Shown: positions 1-7,682, numbered from the stretch's first letter. The stretch: DNA of 64,000 nt from Rhodococcus sp. ARC_M6 (GCF_022810305.1 NZ_JALGQH010000003.1:248001-312000); one strand, 5' to 3'. The notes: generated by a model from the sequence alone, not told the origin. Program-made: numbers and translations.

Positions 1-266
1 CCACCAACAGCACCTCGAAGTCCAACACCGCGGGTTACGCCAATCCCGCGATGGACCAGTTGATCGCAGAACTGCAGCAGACCAAGGACAACGCTTCCGC
101 TCTCGCCGTGATCAGCAAGATCCAGACCTTGTGGAACGAAACGGTGCCGTCGGCGCCGGTCGGTGGTCTGTCCTCATTCTGGGCATGGCAGAAGAACGTG
201 CACGGTGTGGTTCCGACCGCAACCGGCATCATGCTGTTCGACCAGGCATGGATGGGCGCGAAGTAA
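1..266 (+). CDS. ABC transporter substrate-binding protein, 3' end only (family 5 type)
   Basis: This is the last ~88 codons of a gene that begins before the window; reading is open from base 3 to the TAA at 264-266. The C-terminus resembles the end of the full substrate-binding lipoprotein at 55398-56996: both have a W-x-Q-N-V-H-G-V-x-P segment followed by G-I-M-L-F. By that similarity it is the C-terminal lobe of an extracytoplasmic solute-binding protein of the peptide/opine/nickel family, acting outside the membrane with an ABC permease that is not visible here. A strong terminator follows at 283-318. The substrate cannot be told from this fragment. Confidence 0.75.
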   Translation, partial: TNSTSKSNTAGYANPAMDQLIAELQQTKDNASALAVISKIQTLWNETVPSAPVGGLSSFWAWQKNVHGVVPTATGIMLFDQAWMGAK

Positions 267-282
267 CTTCTCCGCCAACTCG

Positions 283-318
283 ACGAGCCCCGTCCGACGA
301 GAGTCGGGCGGGGCTCGT
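283..318 (+). terminator. Rho-independent-type hairpin after the substrate-binding gene
   Basis: Arms 283-298 and 303-318 pair over 16 positions with one G-T wobble and a GAGA loop. There is no long T-tract, as is common for actinobacterial hairpin terminators. It begins 17 bases after the stop codon and separates this gene from the ftsW-like gene. Confidence 0.75.
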
Positions 319-385
319 GCTGTGCTGGGTGTGACACGTGAGACCAGTGTTACCCACGAGTTAGAAGTCGTGGCACGATACTAAA

Positions 386-1849
386 GTGGTGACGGATCGG
401 AGCGACGACAAAGGCAAAGCGCGCGGGGGCGAGCCGATGACCTTCCGTGCCCGTGCAGCGATGTGGACCAATCGTCCGTTGTTCGACTTCAACATGATGG
501 TCGGCTTGGTCATCCTGATCGTGGCCTTCGGTTTGTTGATGGTGCTCTCGTCGTCGAGCGTCGAATCGTATGTCCTCTCCGGCACGTCGTATGCCCGGTT
601 CTGGCCGCAGTGCATGTTCGCGGCGATCGGGCTGGTGTTGTTCGTAGCTGTTGTGCGAGTGCCCACGGAACTGATGCGTAAATACTCGCCGTGGCTGTTG
701 ATCTTGTGTTTGGTCCTACTTGTGCTGGTCTTGATTCCGGGTATCGGATCGGAGCAGATGGGTGCCCGAAGCTGGTTCGTCGTTGCCGGAATCTCATTCC
801 AGCCGTCGGAACTTGCCAAACTCGCGCTGGCCATTTGGTCGGCGGCGACGGTGGCGTCGTTCATGAATTCGAGACTCGACGTCAACCGAGCCCTGCCCGT
901 CATCGGTGGCACCACACTTCTTGTTCTTGTTCTCGTCGTGCTGGAGAAGGACCTCGGCACCACCATCACGATCGGCATCATCTTCATGTCGGTGCTGTGG
1001 TTCGGATTGTTCCGGATCAAGACGTTCATTATTCTCACATTGGGTTCCGGCGTCGCCTTCCTCGTTCTCGGGCTTACCGCCGGTTACCGCTCGGATCGAA
1101 TCAAGGCATATCTGAATCCCGATCTGGATCCGCAGGGCCTGAATTTCCAAAGCACTCAAGCCAAGTACGCCTTGGCAAACGGCGGAATTTTCGGACGCGG
1201 CCTCGGGCAGTCCGACGCCAAATGGAGCTATCTTCCGCAGGCACACAACGACTTCATCTTCGCGGTGATCGGTGAAGAGCTCGGACTGATCGGCGCGCTG
1301 ATCGTGGTGGCACTTTTTGTCGCAGTCCTTCTGGTCGGTCTGAGAATCGCGAAGCGTTCGACCGATCCGTTCCTCAAAGTCATGACGGCGACCGCAACGA
1401 CCTTGATCGTGATGCAGGCCTTCATCAATATCGCGTACGTGGTGGGTCTGATCCCGGTGACGGGTTTGCAGCTGCCACTCATCTCGGCCGGTGGAACGTC
1501 AATGATCACGACGCTGTTGATGTTCGGCTTGATCGCACACGCCGCGTTCCGTGAACCGGAGGCCGTAGCGTCGCTCGAAAGTAGTGGCCGCGGATGGATT
1601 CCGTTTGTCTTCGGAAAGCCGCGCTTCGGTGAGGCGAAGAAGCTGACGCCGAAGCCGCGGGAACGTCCGCAAGCTCGGCGGGCACCTGCCCGGGCACCTG
1701 CCCGGGCGCCTGCCCGGGCGCCGCAGCGGGATCGGCAGCGGACGCCGCAGCGAGCGCAACAGCCGGATCGACGGCGTTCCGTGCGACGTGACGGCGACGA
1801 CGACCCGCGATATCGCAGCGGTGGAACCCGCCCTCGACGTGCTTCCTGA
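386..1849 (+). CDS. FtsW/RodA/SpoVE (SEDS) family peptidoglycan polymerase paralogue
   Basis: A 487-residue multi-pass membrane protein of the SEDS family, which polymerises lipid II glycan strands with a partner class B penicillin-binding protein. Visible family marks are L-S-S-S-S-V in the first membrane helix, G-A-R-S-W followed by F-Q-P-S-E-L-A-K near residue 130, and the A-H-N-D-F-I-F-A loop near residue 287 that carries the essential Asp. The last ~85 residues are a basic Arg/Pro/Ala-rich cytoplasmic tail with a tandem R-A-P-A unit. The start is GTG 386, probably close to leaderless because no Shine-Dalgarno is seen and a TACTAA-like -10 lies just upstream. ATG 437, behind GGGGGCGAG, is an alternative. 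No division-cluster genes are adjacent, so this is probably a paralogue rather than the main FtsW or RodA. A TetR gene follows. Confidence 0.88.
   Translation: MVTDRSDDKGKARGGEPMTFRARAAMWTNRPLFDFNMMVGLVILIVAFGLLMVLSSSSVESYVLSGTSYARFWPQCMFAAIGLVLFVAVVRVPTELMRKYSPWLLILCLVLLVLVLIPGIGSEQMGARSWFVVAGISFQPSELAKLALAIWSAATVASFMNSRLDVNRALPVIGGTTLLVLVLVVLEKDLGTTITIGIIFMSVLWFGLFRIKTFIILTLGSGVAFLVLGLTAGYRSDRIKAYLNPDLDPQGLNFQSTQAKYALANGGIFGRGLGQSDAKWSYLPQAHNDFIFAVIGEELGLIGALIVVALFVAVLLVGLRIAKRSTDPFLKVMTATATTLIVMQAFINIAYVVGLIPVTGLQLPLISAGGTSMITTLLMFGLIAHAAFREPEAVASLESSGRGWIPFVFGKPRFGEAKKLTPKPRERPQARRAPARAPARAPARAPQRDRQRTPQRAQQPDRRRSVRRDGDDDPRYRSGGTRPRRAS
1682..1722 (+). repeat. 12-bp tandem repeat inside the ftsW-like gene
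   Basis: About 3.4 copies of a 12-base unit (gcacctgcccgg, with later copies gcgcctgcccgg) encode the R-A-P-A repeat of the cytoplasmic tail. Such repeats are prone to copy-number change. Confidence 0.8.
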
Positions 1850-1926
1850 TCTGTCCAGTACGCGTCGGGATCTCTGGTGGGCGGCTACATTGGACACTGA
1901 AATCGGCGTCAGAGAAGGTTGTGGGC

Positions 1927-2559
1927 ATGTCAGGTGGCGATAAGCCGGATCAGTCTGTAGTGGAAAGAAGCTCGGTTACGGGGCGTCGTACGACGCCTTC
2001 ACAGCGTGCGCGTTTCAGCAGAATTATCGACGCGGCAATGGAATCCGCATCCGAAGGCGGCTATGACGCAGTTCAGATGAGATCGGTTGCCGAGCGTGCG
2101 GGAGTCGCGATCGGGACGGTATACCGCTATTTCCCCTCCAAAAACCACATGCTCATTGTGGCGTTGCTATGGATGTTCGAGGGGTTGCGCGACAGATTTC
2201 AGGATTTCACGGTTCCGGGTGAGTCGCCTTCGGACCGAATTCTGTTTGTGTTGAGGAAGAACACCGAGATTCTCGAGACCAATCATCAACTCTATGAAGC
2301 TTTGGTCCGCGCGTACATGTTTGCGGATGCGTCGGCTACGCCGGAACTGAATGCACTGGGCAACGTGGTGACGGAGATGTTCGCGAAGGCGATCGGTGTC
2401 GAGGAAGTGTCGCAGCAGCAGTTGGACGCGGTCAAGGTGATCGACGACGTCTGGATGTCTTCTCTGGTCTCGTGGGTGGCGGGTCGGATGACCGCCGACC
2501 AGGTGATGGCGCACCTGGAATTTACGGTGCGTTTGGTGTTTCGCAGGCTGGGCGGCTAG
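1927..2559 (+). CDS. TetR family regulator, KstR-like
   Basis: A 210-residue TetR regulator with an N-terminal helix-turn-helix (about residues 20-65), including G-G-Y-D-A-V-Q-M-R-S-V-A and G-T-V-Y-R-Y-F-P-S-K. The DNA-binding domain and the later R-A-Y-M-F-A-D-A-S-A and V-I-D-D-V-W segments closely resemble mycobacterial KstR, which represses cholesterol catabolism and responds to steroid-CoA thioesters. I infer a KstR paralogue sensing an acyl-CoA-type ligand; the ligand is not determinable. Start ATG 1927 is preferred because AGAGAAGG lies 8 bases upstream; GTG 1921 would leave almost no spacing. It is convergent with the SDR gene that ends 5 bases away, whose upstream region carries a KstR2-type palindrome, so the two may form one regulatory unit. 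Confidence 0.85.
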   Translation: MSGGDKPDQSVVERSSVTGRRTTPSQRARFSRIIDAAMESASEGGYDAVQMRSVAERAGVAIGTVYRYFPSKNHMLIVALLWMFEGLRDRFQDFTVPGESPSDRILFVLRKNTEILETNHQLYEALVRAYMFADASATPELNALGNVVTEMFAKAIGVEEVSQQQLDAVKVIDDVWMSSLVSWVAGRMTADQVMAHLEFTVRLVFRRLGG

Positions 2560-2563
2560 TGCC

Positions 2564-3322
2564 TCACACTGTGTATCCGCCATCGACGTTCAGTTTCTGA
2601 CCACTGATAAAACCTGCTGCGTCGCTGGCGAGGAAGCAGACGGCTTCGGCGATGTCGACGGCTGACCCAAATCGTTTGAGTGGGATCCGGCTCATGGTGA
2701 CATCGAGGGCATGTGGGTCGAGATCGGCTGAGGCAATGAGTCTTTCGGCCATACCATCGGTGAGCATCCCGGGGCCGACTGCGTTGAAGCGCACGCCGTA
2801 GCGTCCTTCCTCGGCGGCAAATCCCCGGATCAGTTGTTCGACAGCACCTTTGGTGCCGGCGGAGAGTCCGTCACGGATCGGGAAGCGGTCGGTGGCCGCT
2901 GTGGTGACGGCAACTGCAGAGCCGGAGGATTCGCGCAGTGCTGGTAGTGCGGTGTGTACGAGGGTGAAAAACGCTGCGGCTTCTTGGTTTAACTGTTCAC
3001 TGAAGACGGCCGGCGTCACGCGCGAGAGGTGTGTCATCGGGACGTGAGGACCCGCCGCGTGGACGAGCGTTGTCAGGGATTCGAGGTCGTTGATCGCGGC
3101 GCTCGCGGCGGCTGTGATGGAGCCTTCGCGATCGAGATTCATTTGGTACGAGTGTGCCGAGACCCCGAATGAGCGGATCTTCTCGCTCAACTGTGCTGCT
3201 GCGGCGGCATTGTTTCGGTAGGTGAAGGCCACGTCGTGTCCGCGTGCGGCAAGCATGAGGGCGATTGCGGAACCGATGCCGCCGGTTCCGCCGCTGATCA
3301 GTGCGGTGCGCGTTGCAGTCAT
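2564..3322 (-). CDS. SDR-fold oxidoreductase-like protein lacking the catalytic tyrosine
   Basis: A 252-residue short-chain dehydrogenase/reductase fold. The N-terminal nucleotide-binding motif S-G-G-T-G-G-I-G (residues 10-17) and the C-terminal I-S-G-Q-x-L-N-V-D-G-G are intact. The active site is not: the Y-x-x-x-K motif reads S154-A-G-T-K158, so the tyrosine is replaced by serine, the catalytic serine region reads V-T-T-A-A, and the usual N-N-A-G reads H-A-A-G. It may bind NAD(P) without classical SDR chemistry, or use altered chemistry. ATG 3322 is preceded by AGGAGT. A KstR2-type palindrome lies 48-61 bases upstream at 3370-3383. It is convergent with the KstR-like TetR gene. Confidence 0.82.
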   Translation of the reverse strand: MTATRTALISGGTGGIGSAIALMLAARGHDVAFTYRNNAAAAAQLSEKIRSFGVSAHSYQMNLDREGSITAAASAAINDLESLTTLVHAAGPHVPMTHLSRVTPAVFSEQLNQEAAAFFTLVHTALPALRESSGSAVAVTTAATDRFPIRDGLSAGTKGAVEQLIRGFAAEEGRYGVRFNAVGPGMLTDGMAERLIASADLDPHALDVTMSRIPLKRFGSAVDIAEAVCFLASDAAGFISGQKLNVDGGYTV

Positions 3323-3369
3323 GTCTACTCCTGGCTGTGCGTGGCTGAACCTTCTGACGGAACTAACCT

Positions 3370-3383
3370 AGCAAGTGCTTGGT
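3370..3383 (-). promoter_or_regulatory. TetR operator candidate of KstR2 type
   Basis: The 14-base sequence AGCAAGTGCTTGGT fits the established KstR2 consensus A-n-CAAG-nn-CTTG-n-T at every fixed position. It lies 48 bases upstream of the start of the leftward SDR gene. KstR2 or a related TetR, including the neighbouring KstR-like protein, is the natural candidate binder. Related TetR families use similar palindromes, so the identity of the regulator is inference. Confidence 0.6.
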
Positions 3384-3403
3384 TGGTATGGTGACGTGGG
3401 TCT

Positions 3404-3461
3404 CCTGAGGGCAGCCTCAGATTGCTATCGCAGACTGCGGCGGAACCCTAATCTGAGGGGT
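3404..3461 (+). promoter_or_regulatory. Structured leader of the VIT gene with two mutually exclusive hairpins
   Basis: CCTCAG at 3415-3420 can pair with CTGAGG at 3405-3410 (6 bp, 4-base loop). Extended to CCTCAGATT (3415-3423), it can instead pair with AATCTGAGG at 3450-3458 (9 bp, perfect). The second pairing covers the purine-rich stretch next to the start codon ATG 3462 and would hide the ribosome site; the first would free it. Bases 3406-3424 also match an IdeR/DtxR iron box at about 12 of 19 positions, so part of this symmetry could be a DNA operator instead. Confidence 0.45.
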
Positions 3462-4199
3462 ATGTCCGATAGCGTGCAGGTCACCGGTGAAGTTCCCAGC
3501 GAGGGATCGCGGCCGAGTACTCCCAGCTTGAACAATCGTTTGAACTGGCTCCGGGCGGGTGTTCTGGGCGCAAATGACGGCATCGTGTCCACCGCCGGCC
3601 TGGTGGTCGGTGTTGCGGCGGCAACAACGGAACGTTCGGCGATCTTCACCGCCGGATTTGCGGGATTAGTTGCGGGTGCGGTGTCCATGGCGCTCGGCGA
3701 GTACGTCTCGGTCAGCGCGCAACGCGATACCGAGCGTGCGCTGCTCAAGAAGGAAAAGCGAGAACTTCAAGAGACTCCCGAAGAGGAATTTGCCGAACTC
3801 GTCGGGATTTACGAGGACAAGGGATTGAGTCCGGAGACGGCTCGGAAAGTTGCCGAGGAACTTACCGAACACGACGCCTTCGCAGCACATGTCGAAGTCG
3901 AGTTGGGCATCGATCCGAATGACCTGACCAACCCCTGGCATGCTGCAATCTCGTCGGCGGTGTCGTTCACCATCGGTGCGGCAATTCCGTTGATCGCAAT
4001 TCTCTTGCCGGCAACCGGAAGTCGGGTGCCGATTGCGTTCTTCGCTGTGCTGATCGCCCTGGCTTTGACCGGGACGATCAGCGCGACGCTCGGCGGTGCC
4101 CGTAAGTCCCGAGCGGTCATGCGAGTGGTTCTCGGCGGAGCCTTGGCGATGGCGGTGACGTACGGGGTCGGTCAGTTGGTCGGCACGGGCTTGGGCTGA
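3462..4199 (+). CDS. VIT1/CCC1 family metal (iron/manganese) transporter
   Basis: A 245-residue integral membrane protein of the VIT1/CCC1 family, known for moving Fe2+ or Mn2+ out of the cytosol. The first helix region has the hallmark R-A-G-V-L-G-A-N-D-G-I-V-S-T-A-G-L, followed by the second helix with M-A-L-G-E-Y-V-S-V. A soluble acidic helical segment (about residues 90-160; rich in Glu, the usual metal-binding domain) is followed by three more helices near the C-terminus. ATG 3462 is chosen because the reading frame upstream has no family similarity and lies in the leader. The leader at 3404-3461 suggests post-transcriptional or iron-dependent control. It is convergent with the universal stress gene, ending 10 bases away. 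Confidence 0.88.
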   Translation: MSDSVQVTGEVPSEGSRPSTPSLNNRLNWLRAGVLGANDGIVSTAGLVVGVAAATTERSAIFTAGFAGLVAGAVSMALGEYVSVSAQRDTERALLKKEKRELQETPEEEFAELVGIYEDKGLSPETARKVAEELTEHDAFAAHVEVELGIDPNDLTNPWHAAISSAVSFTIGAAIPLIAILLPATGSRVPIAFFAVLIALALTGTISATLGGARKSRAVMRVVLGGALAMAVTYGVGQLVGTGLG

Positions 4200-4209
4200 T
4201 GCCGCTTGG

Positions 4210-5100
4210 TCAGCCGCGAGCGATCATCACCGGACACGGTGCATGGTGCAGAAGGTTCTGACTCGTGGAACCCATTACGGCACCAGCCATAGCGCTCCGG
4301 CCGTGACTGCCGACAACCAGGAGTTGGGCGTCGTCGGCATATTTGAGCATTACGGGTGCGGCAGCACCGGGTTCGCTGATGCGAGTGACCGCAACATCCG
4401 GATACTGGTCCGACATGCCGGCAAGGTTTTCGGCCAACAATGCGGACTCTTCCTGTTCGACGGCTTCCCAATCGATGAGGATTCCTGCGCCTCCCTCACG
4501 GAAGGTCGACGCACCTTGCCACGTGTGAACGGCAAAAAGAGGTGCCTCGAACTGATCCGCATACTGGAATGCGTATTCGACGGCCTTCTCGCTCAATGTA
4601 CTTCCGTCGACGCCGACAACCACCGGACGTTGGTCGGGCCCGGGATGCTGGGCAGTCCCGCGCCAGACCGTCACGGGGCAGGGGGCATGGTTGGCAACCT
4701 TCAGTGCAGTGGAGCCGAGCAGGCGTGAACGCAGGGCGCCGGAACCCGTCGAACCCATCACGATCAGACGTGCAGTCGCGGCGCATTCGAGGATGTGCGT
4801 CATCGGTGGCCCCGGTGCGATCTCGGATTCGATAACAAGGGAAGGGAACTCGTTCGCTAGTAGATCCGTGACGACGCCGGTGATGGCTTCGCCGTCTTCC
4901 CTGATCTGATTGAGGAATTGTGACTGCAGCATGACGGCGGCCGGGCTGTAAATCGGGCCCTCCTGCGGCAATGCGTGCGCCAGAATCAGTCGCGCGTTGA
5001 CTGCCTGTGCAATTGACCCAGCCCATCTGGCGGCCGCGGTCGAGGCTTCGGATCCGTCGATACCGACAACGATGTCCTGGTGTCCGGCAAGTGTGGTCAT
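4210..5100 (-). CDS. Tandem-domain universal stress protein (UspA family)
   Basis: A 296-residue cytoplasmic protein made of two UspA domains (about 1-148 and 155-296). Each begins with a beta strand ending in V-G-I/V-D-G-S and ends with the ATP-binding signature G-S-T-G-S-G-A-L-R-S or G-S-H-G-R-S-A-M-A-G followed by H-A-P-C-P-V. Tandem ATP-binding Usp proteins of this form are typical of actinobacteria and are induced in hypoxia and stationary phase. ATG 5100 has GGGAG upstream. No hypoxia-regulator (DosR) box was identified. It is monocistronic as far as can be seen. Confidence 0.9.
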   Translation of the reverse strand: MTTLAGHQDIVVGIDGSEASTAAARWAGSIAQAVNARLILAHALPQEGPIYSPAAVMLQSQFLNQIREDGEAITGVVTDLLANEFPSLVIESEIAPGPPMTHILECAATARLIVMGSTGSGALRSRLLGSTALKVANHAPCPVTVWRGTAQHPGPDQRPVVVGVDGSTLSEKAVEYAFQYADQFEAPLFAVHTWQGASTFREGGAGILIDWEAVEQEESALLAENLAGMSDQYPDVAVTRISEPGAAAPVMLKYADDAQLLVVGSHGRSAMAGAVMGSTSQNLLHHAPCPVMIARG

Positions 5101-5148
5101 GTCTACTCCCTCAATAAGTTCGAGATCCGTCGACTGTCGTGGTGGAGG

Positions 5149-6684
5149 CTACCGCCATAGCGCTTCTGATGACTTCGCAGCTTCCTTCCATGTCTTCTTC
5201 AACAATGTCGCCTGCTTGTCGGCGATGTCGAGTTCGTGTCGGTACACAATTCCGAGACTGAAACTGGTGAGCGAGGTGTGCTCGTGCTCCGACGCCATCT
5301 CCAGTAAATGGTGCTGTGCCACAACAGAATCCTGGTGTTCGCCGAGAACATCCTGAAAATGGGTGAAGTGCTTGAGTACACGTTTAGCGTGACGCTTACT
5401 CGACGGCTCCATCACTTCGATCGCATATTTCATTCTCTTGGCGCCCTTGCGTGCTCGGTGCATTCTCTCGTCGCGTTCCGCACGTGAGTGCGCCTTGGCC
5501 ACGTCGTCGACACGTCCACCGACCTTGTGCGATAGGTGGCGCAACGTGCGAGCCAACTCTTTTGCCGAAACCTTCTTGTCCGCGCGGCGGCCGACGCTGT
5601 CGAATTCCAGATCGCCGATGTAGGCGTCTAATTGCTCGAGTAGAGACAGGTAACGCTCGGAGTTCAGTGCGCCGAGTGCATTGTCCAGTGCGGTTTCTCC
5701 TCGGGCTGAGAAGTATTCGTCGATCCGGGCGCGCACGGCTTCCTGCTCGGGAACGTCGATTTCATCGAGGCGGTCGACGAGACGTTGCCACTGCACCTCG
5801 ACGTCACGGGCGTCGCCGAATTTGCCGCCCAACCATCGAAGATCGGCGATGAGGTTGTCGATGCGCGGTGAATCTCCGGCATACGATTGCAGGGCGCTGC
5901 GGATTCTGCGCGCCGCGACGCGGAAGTCGTGAACAGCTTCTTCATTGCGTCGGCGGGTTCCGAGATCGGCGTCGGTGAGAGCGCGAATCTGCTCGATAAT
6001 GTAATTGCGCAGCAGGATTCGTGAGCTCGGCGACTTGGTTGCGATGCCTGCTGCTGCGGAGTACGGGGTGATGGAGGTGCCCAATGCTCGCTTGAGTTTG
6101 GACGGACTTGCCGACCGTTCGAGTCCGGCCTCGAACAGGACTGCTTCGATGGCGTCGGCCAGGGGCTGGCCGCCGGCGCCCTGCTCAACCTCCACCTCTT
6201 GCCAGCTTGATTCTTCGGAACCGTCGGCCTTGCAGGCGATTACGGTATCGGATACCACCTCGGCCAGCAGGGTGCCGTCGGCGTCGTTCAGCCGGGTGCG
6301 CTCGCGGTCGGTGATGATCAACGCGATGGGGGTCAGTTCGTTGCCGCGAGTGATTGCCCGAACCAGGCTCGACAGTGCCGCGGGCACTTCGGTTCCGTCG
6401 TCGGGAGGAAGTTGAATCTCGGTTCGAGCATCCCCTTCGCCGGGGAGTTTCATGTGCCAGCCCGCGTCGTCGCCACCTTCACGCTTGCGCAGCGTTATCT
6501 TCTCGGCGAGCAATCGATAGTCGACCGTGTCGTAGTACGTGGCGGAGAGCTGAATCGAGTCGTGGATCGGCGAGCCCACGACTCCCGGCAGGTTGTCGAG
6601 TGCCGGAACTTCCTGCTCTGCAGGTGCTTCGTACTTTCGCTCGACTTCCGACACGGCTCCGGGTACGGCAGCGGTCTTGCTCAT
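5149..6684 (-). CDS. CYTH and CHAD domain protein
   Basis: A 511-residue soluble protein. The N-terminal CYTH (triphosphate tunnel) domain, about residues 10-200, starts with E-V-E-R-K-Y, the metal-binding E-x-E-x-K form of the family. The C-terminal CHAD domain, about 220-505, is all-helical with conserved basic and His residues (V-H-D-F-R-V-A-A-R-R-I-R-S and a later K-R-M-K-Y). CHAD domains bind polyphosphate and CYTH domains hydrolyse triphosphate substrates, so a role in polyphosphate or triphosphate metabolism is likely; the exact substrate is unknown. ATG 6684 is preferred because AAGGAGA lies 6 bases upstream. A short tandem repeat (6697-6725) sits just before the ribosome site. Confidence 0.88.
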   Translation of the reverse strand: MSKTAAVPGAVSEVERKYEAPAEQEVPALDNLPGVVGSPIHDSIQLSATYYDTVDYRLLAEKITLRKREGGDDAGWHMKLPGEGDARTEIQLPPDDGTEVPAALSSLVRAITRGNELTPIALIITDRERTRLNDADGTLLAEVVSDTVIACKADGSEESSWQEVEVEQGAGGQPLADAIEAVLFEAGLERSASPSKLKRALGTSITPYSAAAGIATKSPSSRILLRNYIIEQIRALTDADLGTRRRNEEAVHDFRVAARRIRSALQSYAGDSPRIDNLIADLRWLGGKFGDARDVEVQWQRLVDRLDEIDVPEQEAVRARIDEYFSARGETALDNALGALNSERYLSLLEQLDAYIGDLEFDSVGRRADKKVSAKELARTLRHLSHKVGGRVDDVAKAHSRAERDERMHRARKGAKRMKYAIEVMEPSSKRHAKRVLKHFTHFQDVLGEHQDSVVAQHHLLEMASEHEHTSLTSFSLGIVYRHELDIADKQATLLKKTWKEAAKSSEALWR

Positions 6685-6696
6685 CTGTTCTCCTTC

Positions 6697-6725
6697 TGCG
6701 GTGCAATGCGGTGCAATGCGGTGCG
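6697..6725. repeat. Short 10-bp tandem repeat upstream of the CYTH/CHAD gene
   Basis: The 10-base unit gtgcaatgcg occurs twice in direct tandem (6701-6720), flanked by partial copies. It lies between the ribosome site of the CYTH/CHAD gene and the stop codon of the upstream pseudouridine synthase. It has no evident function. Confidence 0.6.
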
Positions 6726-6782
6726 GCGTGTCTGCGCCTCCATCCTTCCGGTAACGGAGGCGAAGGGGAAGAGTTGCAGGTC

Positions 6783-7682
6783 TCAGGTCGGCCACGAGAG
6801 TGTCAGTTTGCTTTCGAATCGGCGATTCTCGCCACTGACCGGGTCCTTGAACTCGAGCACTTTCGACAGTAGTCGTAGCGGATTCGAATAGTCTTCTGCG
6901 GCAACATCGTAGAAAGTGGGATAGAAGTTGTCGCCGTGGATGGGTAGGCCCACAGACGTCATGTGTAGGCGCAACTGGTGCGTCTTGCCGGTGTGCGGAA
7001 TGAGCCGGTAACGCGCGTATTCGCCGTGCGTTTCGACGAGTTCGATCCGGGATTCGCTGTTGGGATCGCCCTCGATTTCTTGGGCTTTCAGGACTCCGCG
7101 TTCTTTCACGATCCGGCTCCGAACAACGGCGGGTGTCACTACATCGGCGTCGTAACGCGCGATGGCTTCGTATTCCTTGGACACGAGACGGTCGGCGAAC
7201 ATCGTCTGGTATCCGCGTCTGGCCTGCTGATGGACGGTGAAAAGCAGGAGTCCGGCCGTCACGCGGTCGAGTCGGTGCGCCGGGCTGAGTTCGGGCAGAT
7301 CGAGGTCTCGGCGAAGGCGTACCAGAGCGGATTCGGCGATGTAGCGTCCGCGAGGCGTGCTCGCCAGAAAATGAGGCTTGTCGATGACGAGGATGTTGTC
7401 GTCGCGGTGCAGGATGTCGATCTCGAAGGGCACCCGGGTTTCGACGGGCGGATCGCGATAGAGGTAGACGAAGCGGCGGGGTGCAAAGGCCGTCTGCTCG
7501 TCGATGCCGACGCCCTTTTCGTCCACGACCTCGCCGGCGGCGACCTTCTCACGTAGCCGCTCGGAGTCCTGGGGGAACCGCTCGAGCAGGTATTCCAGCG
7601 TGGTTTCCCACAGCCCGGAGTCGGGCTGACGGATGCGACTGGGGTTGAGGCCGTCGCGGACAGGTAGCGGAGATCGAGACAC
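6783..7682 (-). CDS. RluA-like pseudouridine synthase
   Basis: A 299-residue enzyme of the RluA/RsuA superfamily that isomerises uridine to pseudouridine in rRNA or tRNA. The catalytic motif H-R-L-D-R-V-T-A-G-L appears near residue 135, preceded by I-L-V-I-D-K-P, and the C-terminal H-x-G-K-T-H-Q-L-R-L-H-M motif is present. GTG 7682 is the preferred start; an upstream ATG at 7775 would add 31 residues without family similarity. It is followed at 99 bases by the CYTH/CHAD gene on the same strand and is divergent from the allantoin operon. The target nucleotide cannot be assigned from sequence alone. Confidence 0.87.
   Translation of the reverse strand: MSRSPLPVRDGLNPSRIRQPDSGLWETTLEYLLERFPQDSERLREKVAAGEVVDEKGVGIDEQTAFAPRRFVYLYRDPPVETRVPFEIDILHRDDNILVIDKPHFLASTPRGRYIAESALVRLRRDLDLPELSPAHRLDRVTAGLLLFTVHQQARRGYQTMFADRLVSKEYEAIARYDADVVTPAVVRSRIVKERGVLKAQEIEGDPNSESRIELVETHGEYARYRLIPHTGKTHQLRLHMTSVGLPIHGDNFYPTFYDVAAEDYSNPLRLLSKVLEFKDPVSGENRRFESKLTLSWPT

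Noticed and set aside
361-1038. A minus-strand frame opposite the start of the ftsW-like gene
   Set aside because: There is no recognisable domain, and the opposite strand has clear SEDS motifs and membrane helices.
1853-1898. TGTCCA/TGGACA-like halves upstream of the KstR-like tetR gene
   Set aside because: The halves are about 30 bases apart and imperfect, and they do not match a known KstR or TetR operator.
3404-3461. yybP-ykoY manganese riboswitch in front of the VIT gene
   Set aside because: The conserved aptamer core of that class is not seen; the hairpins are a different arrangement.
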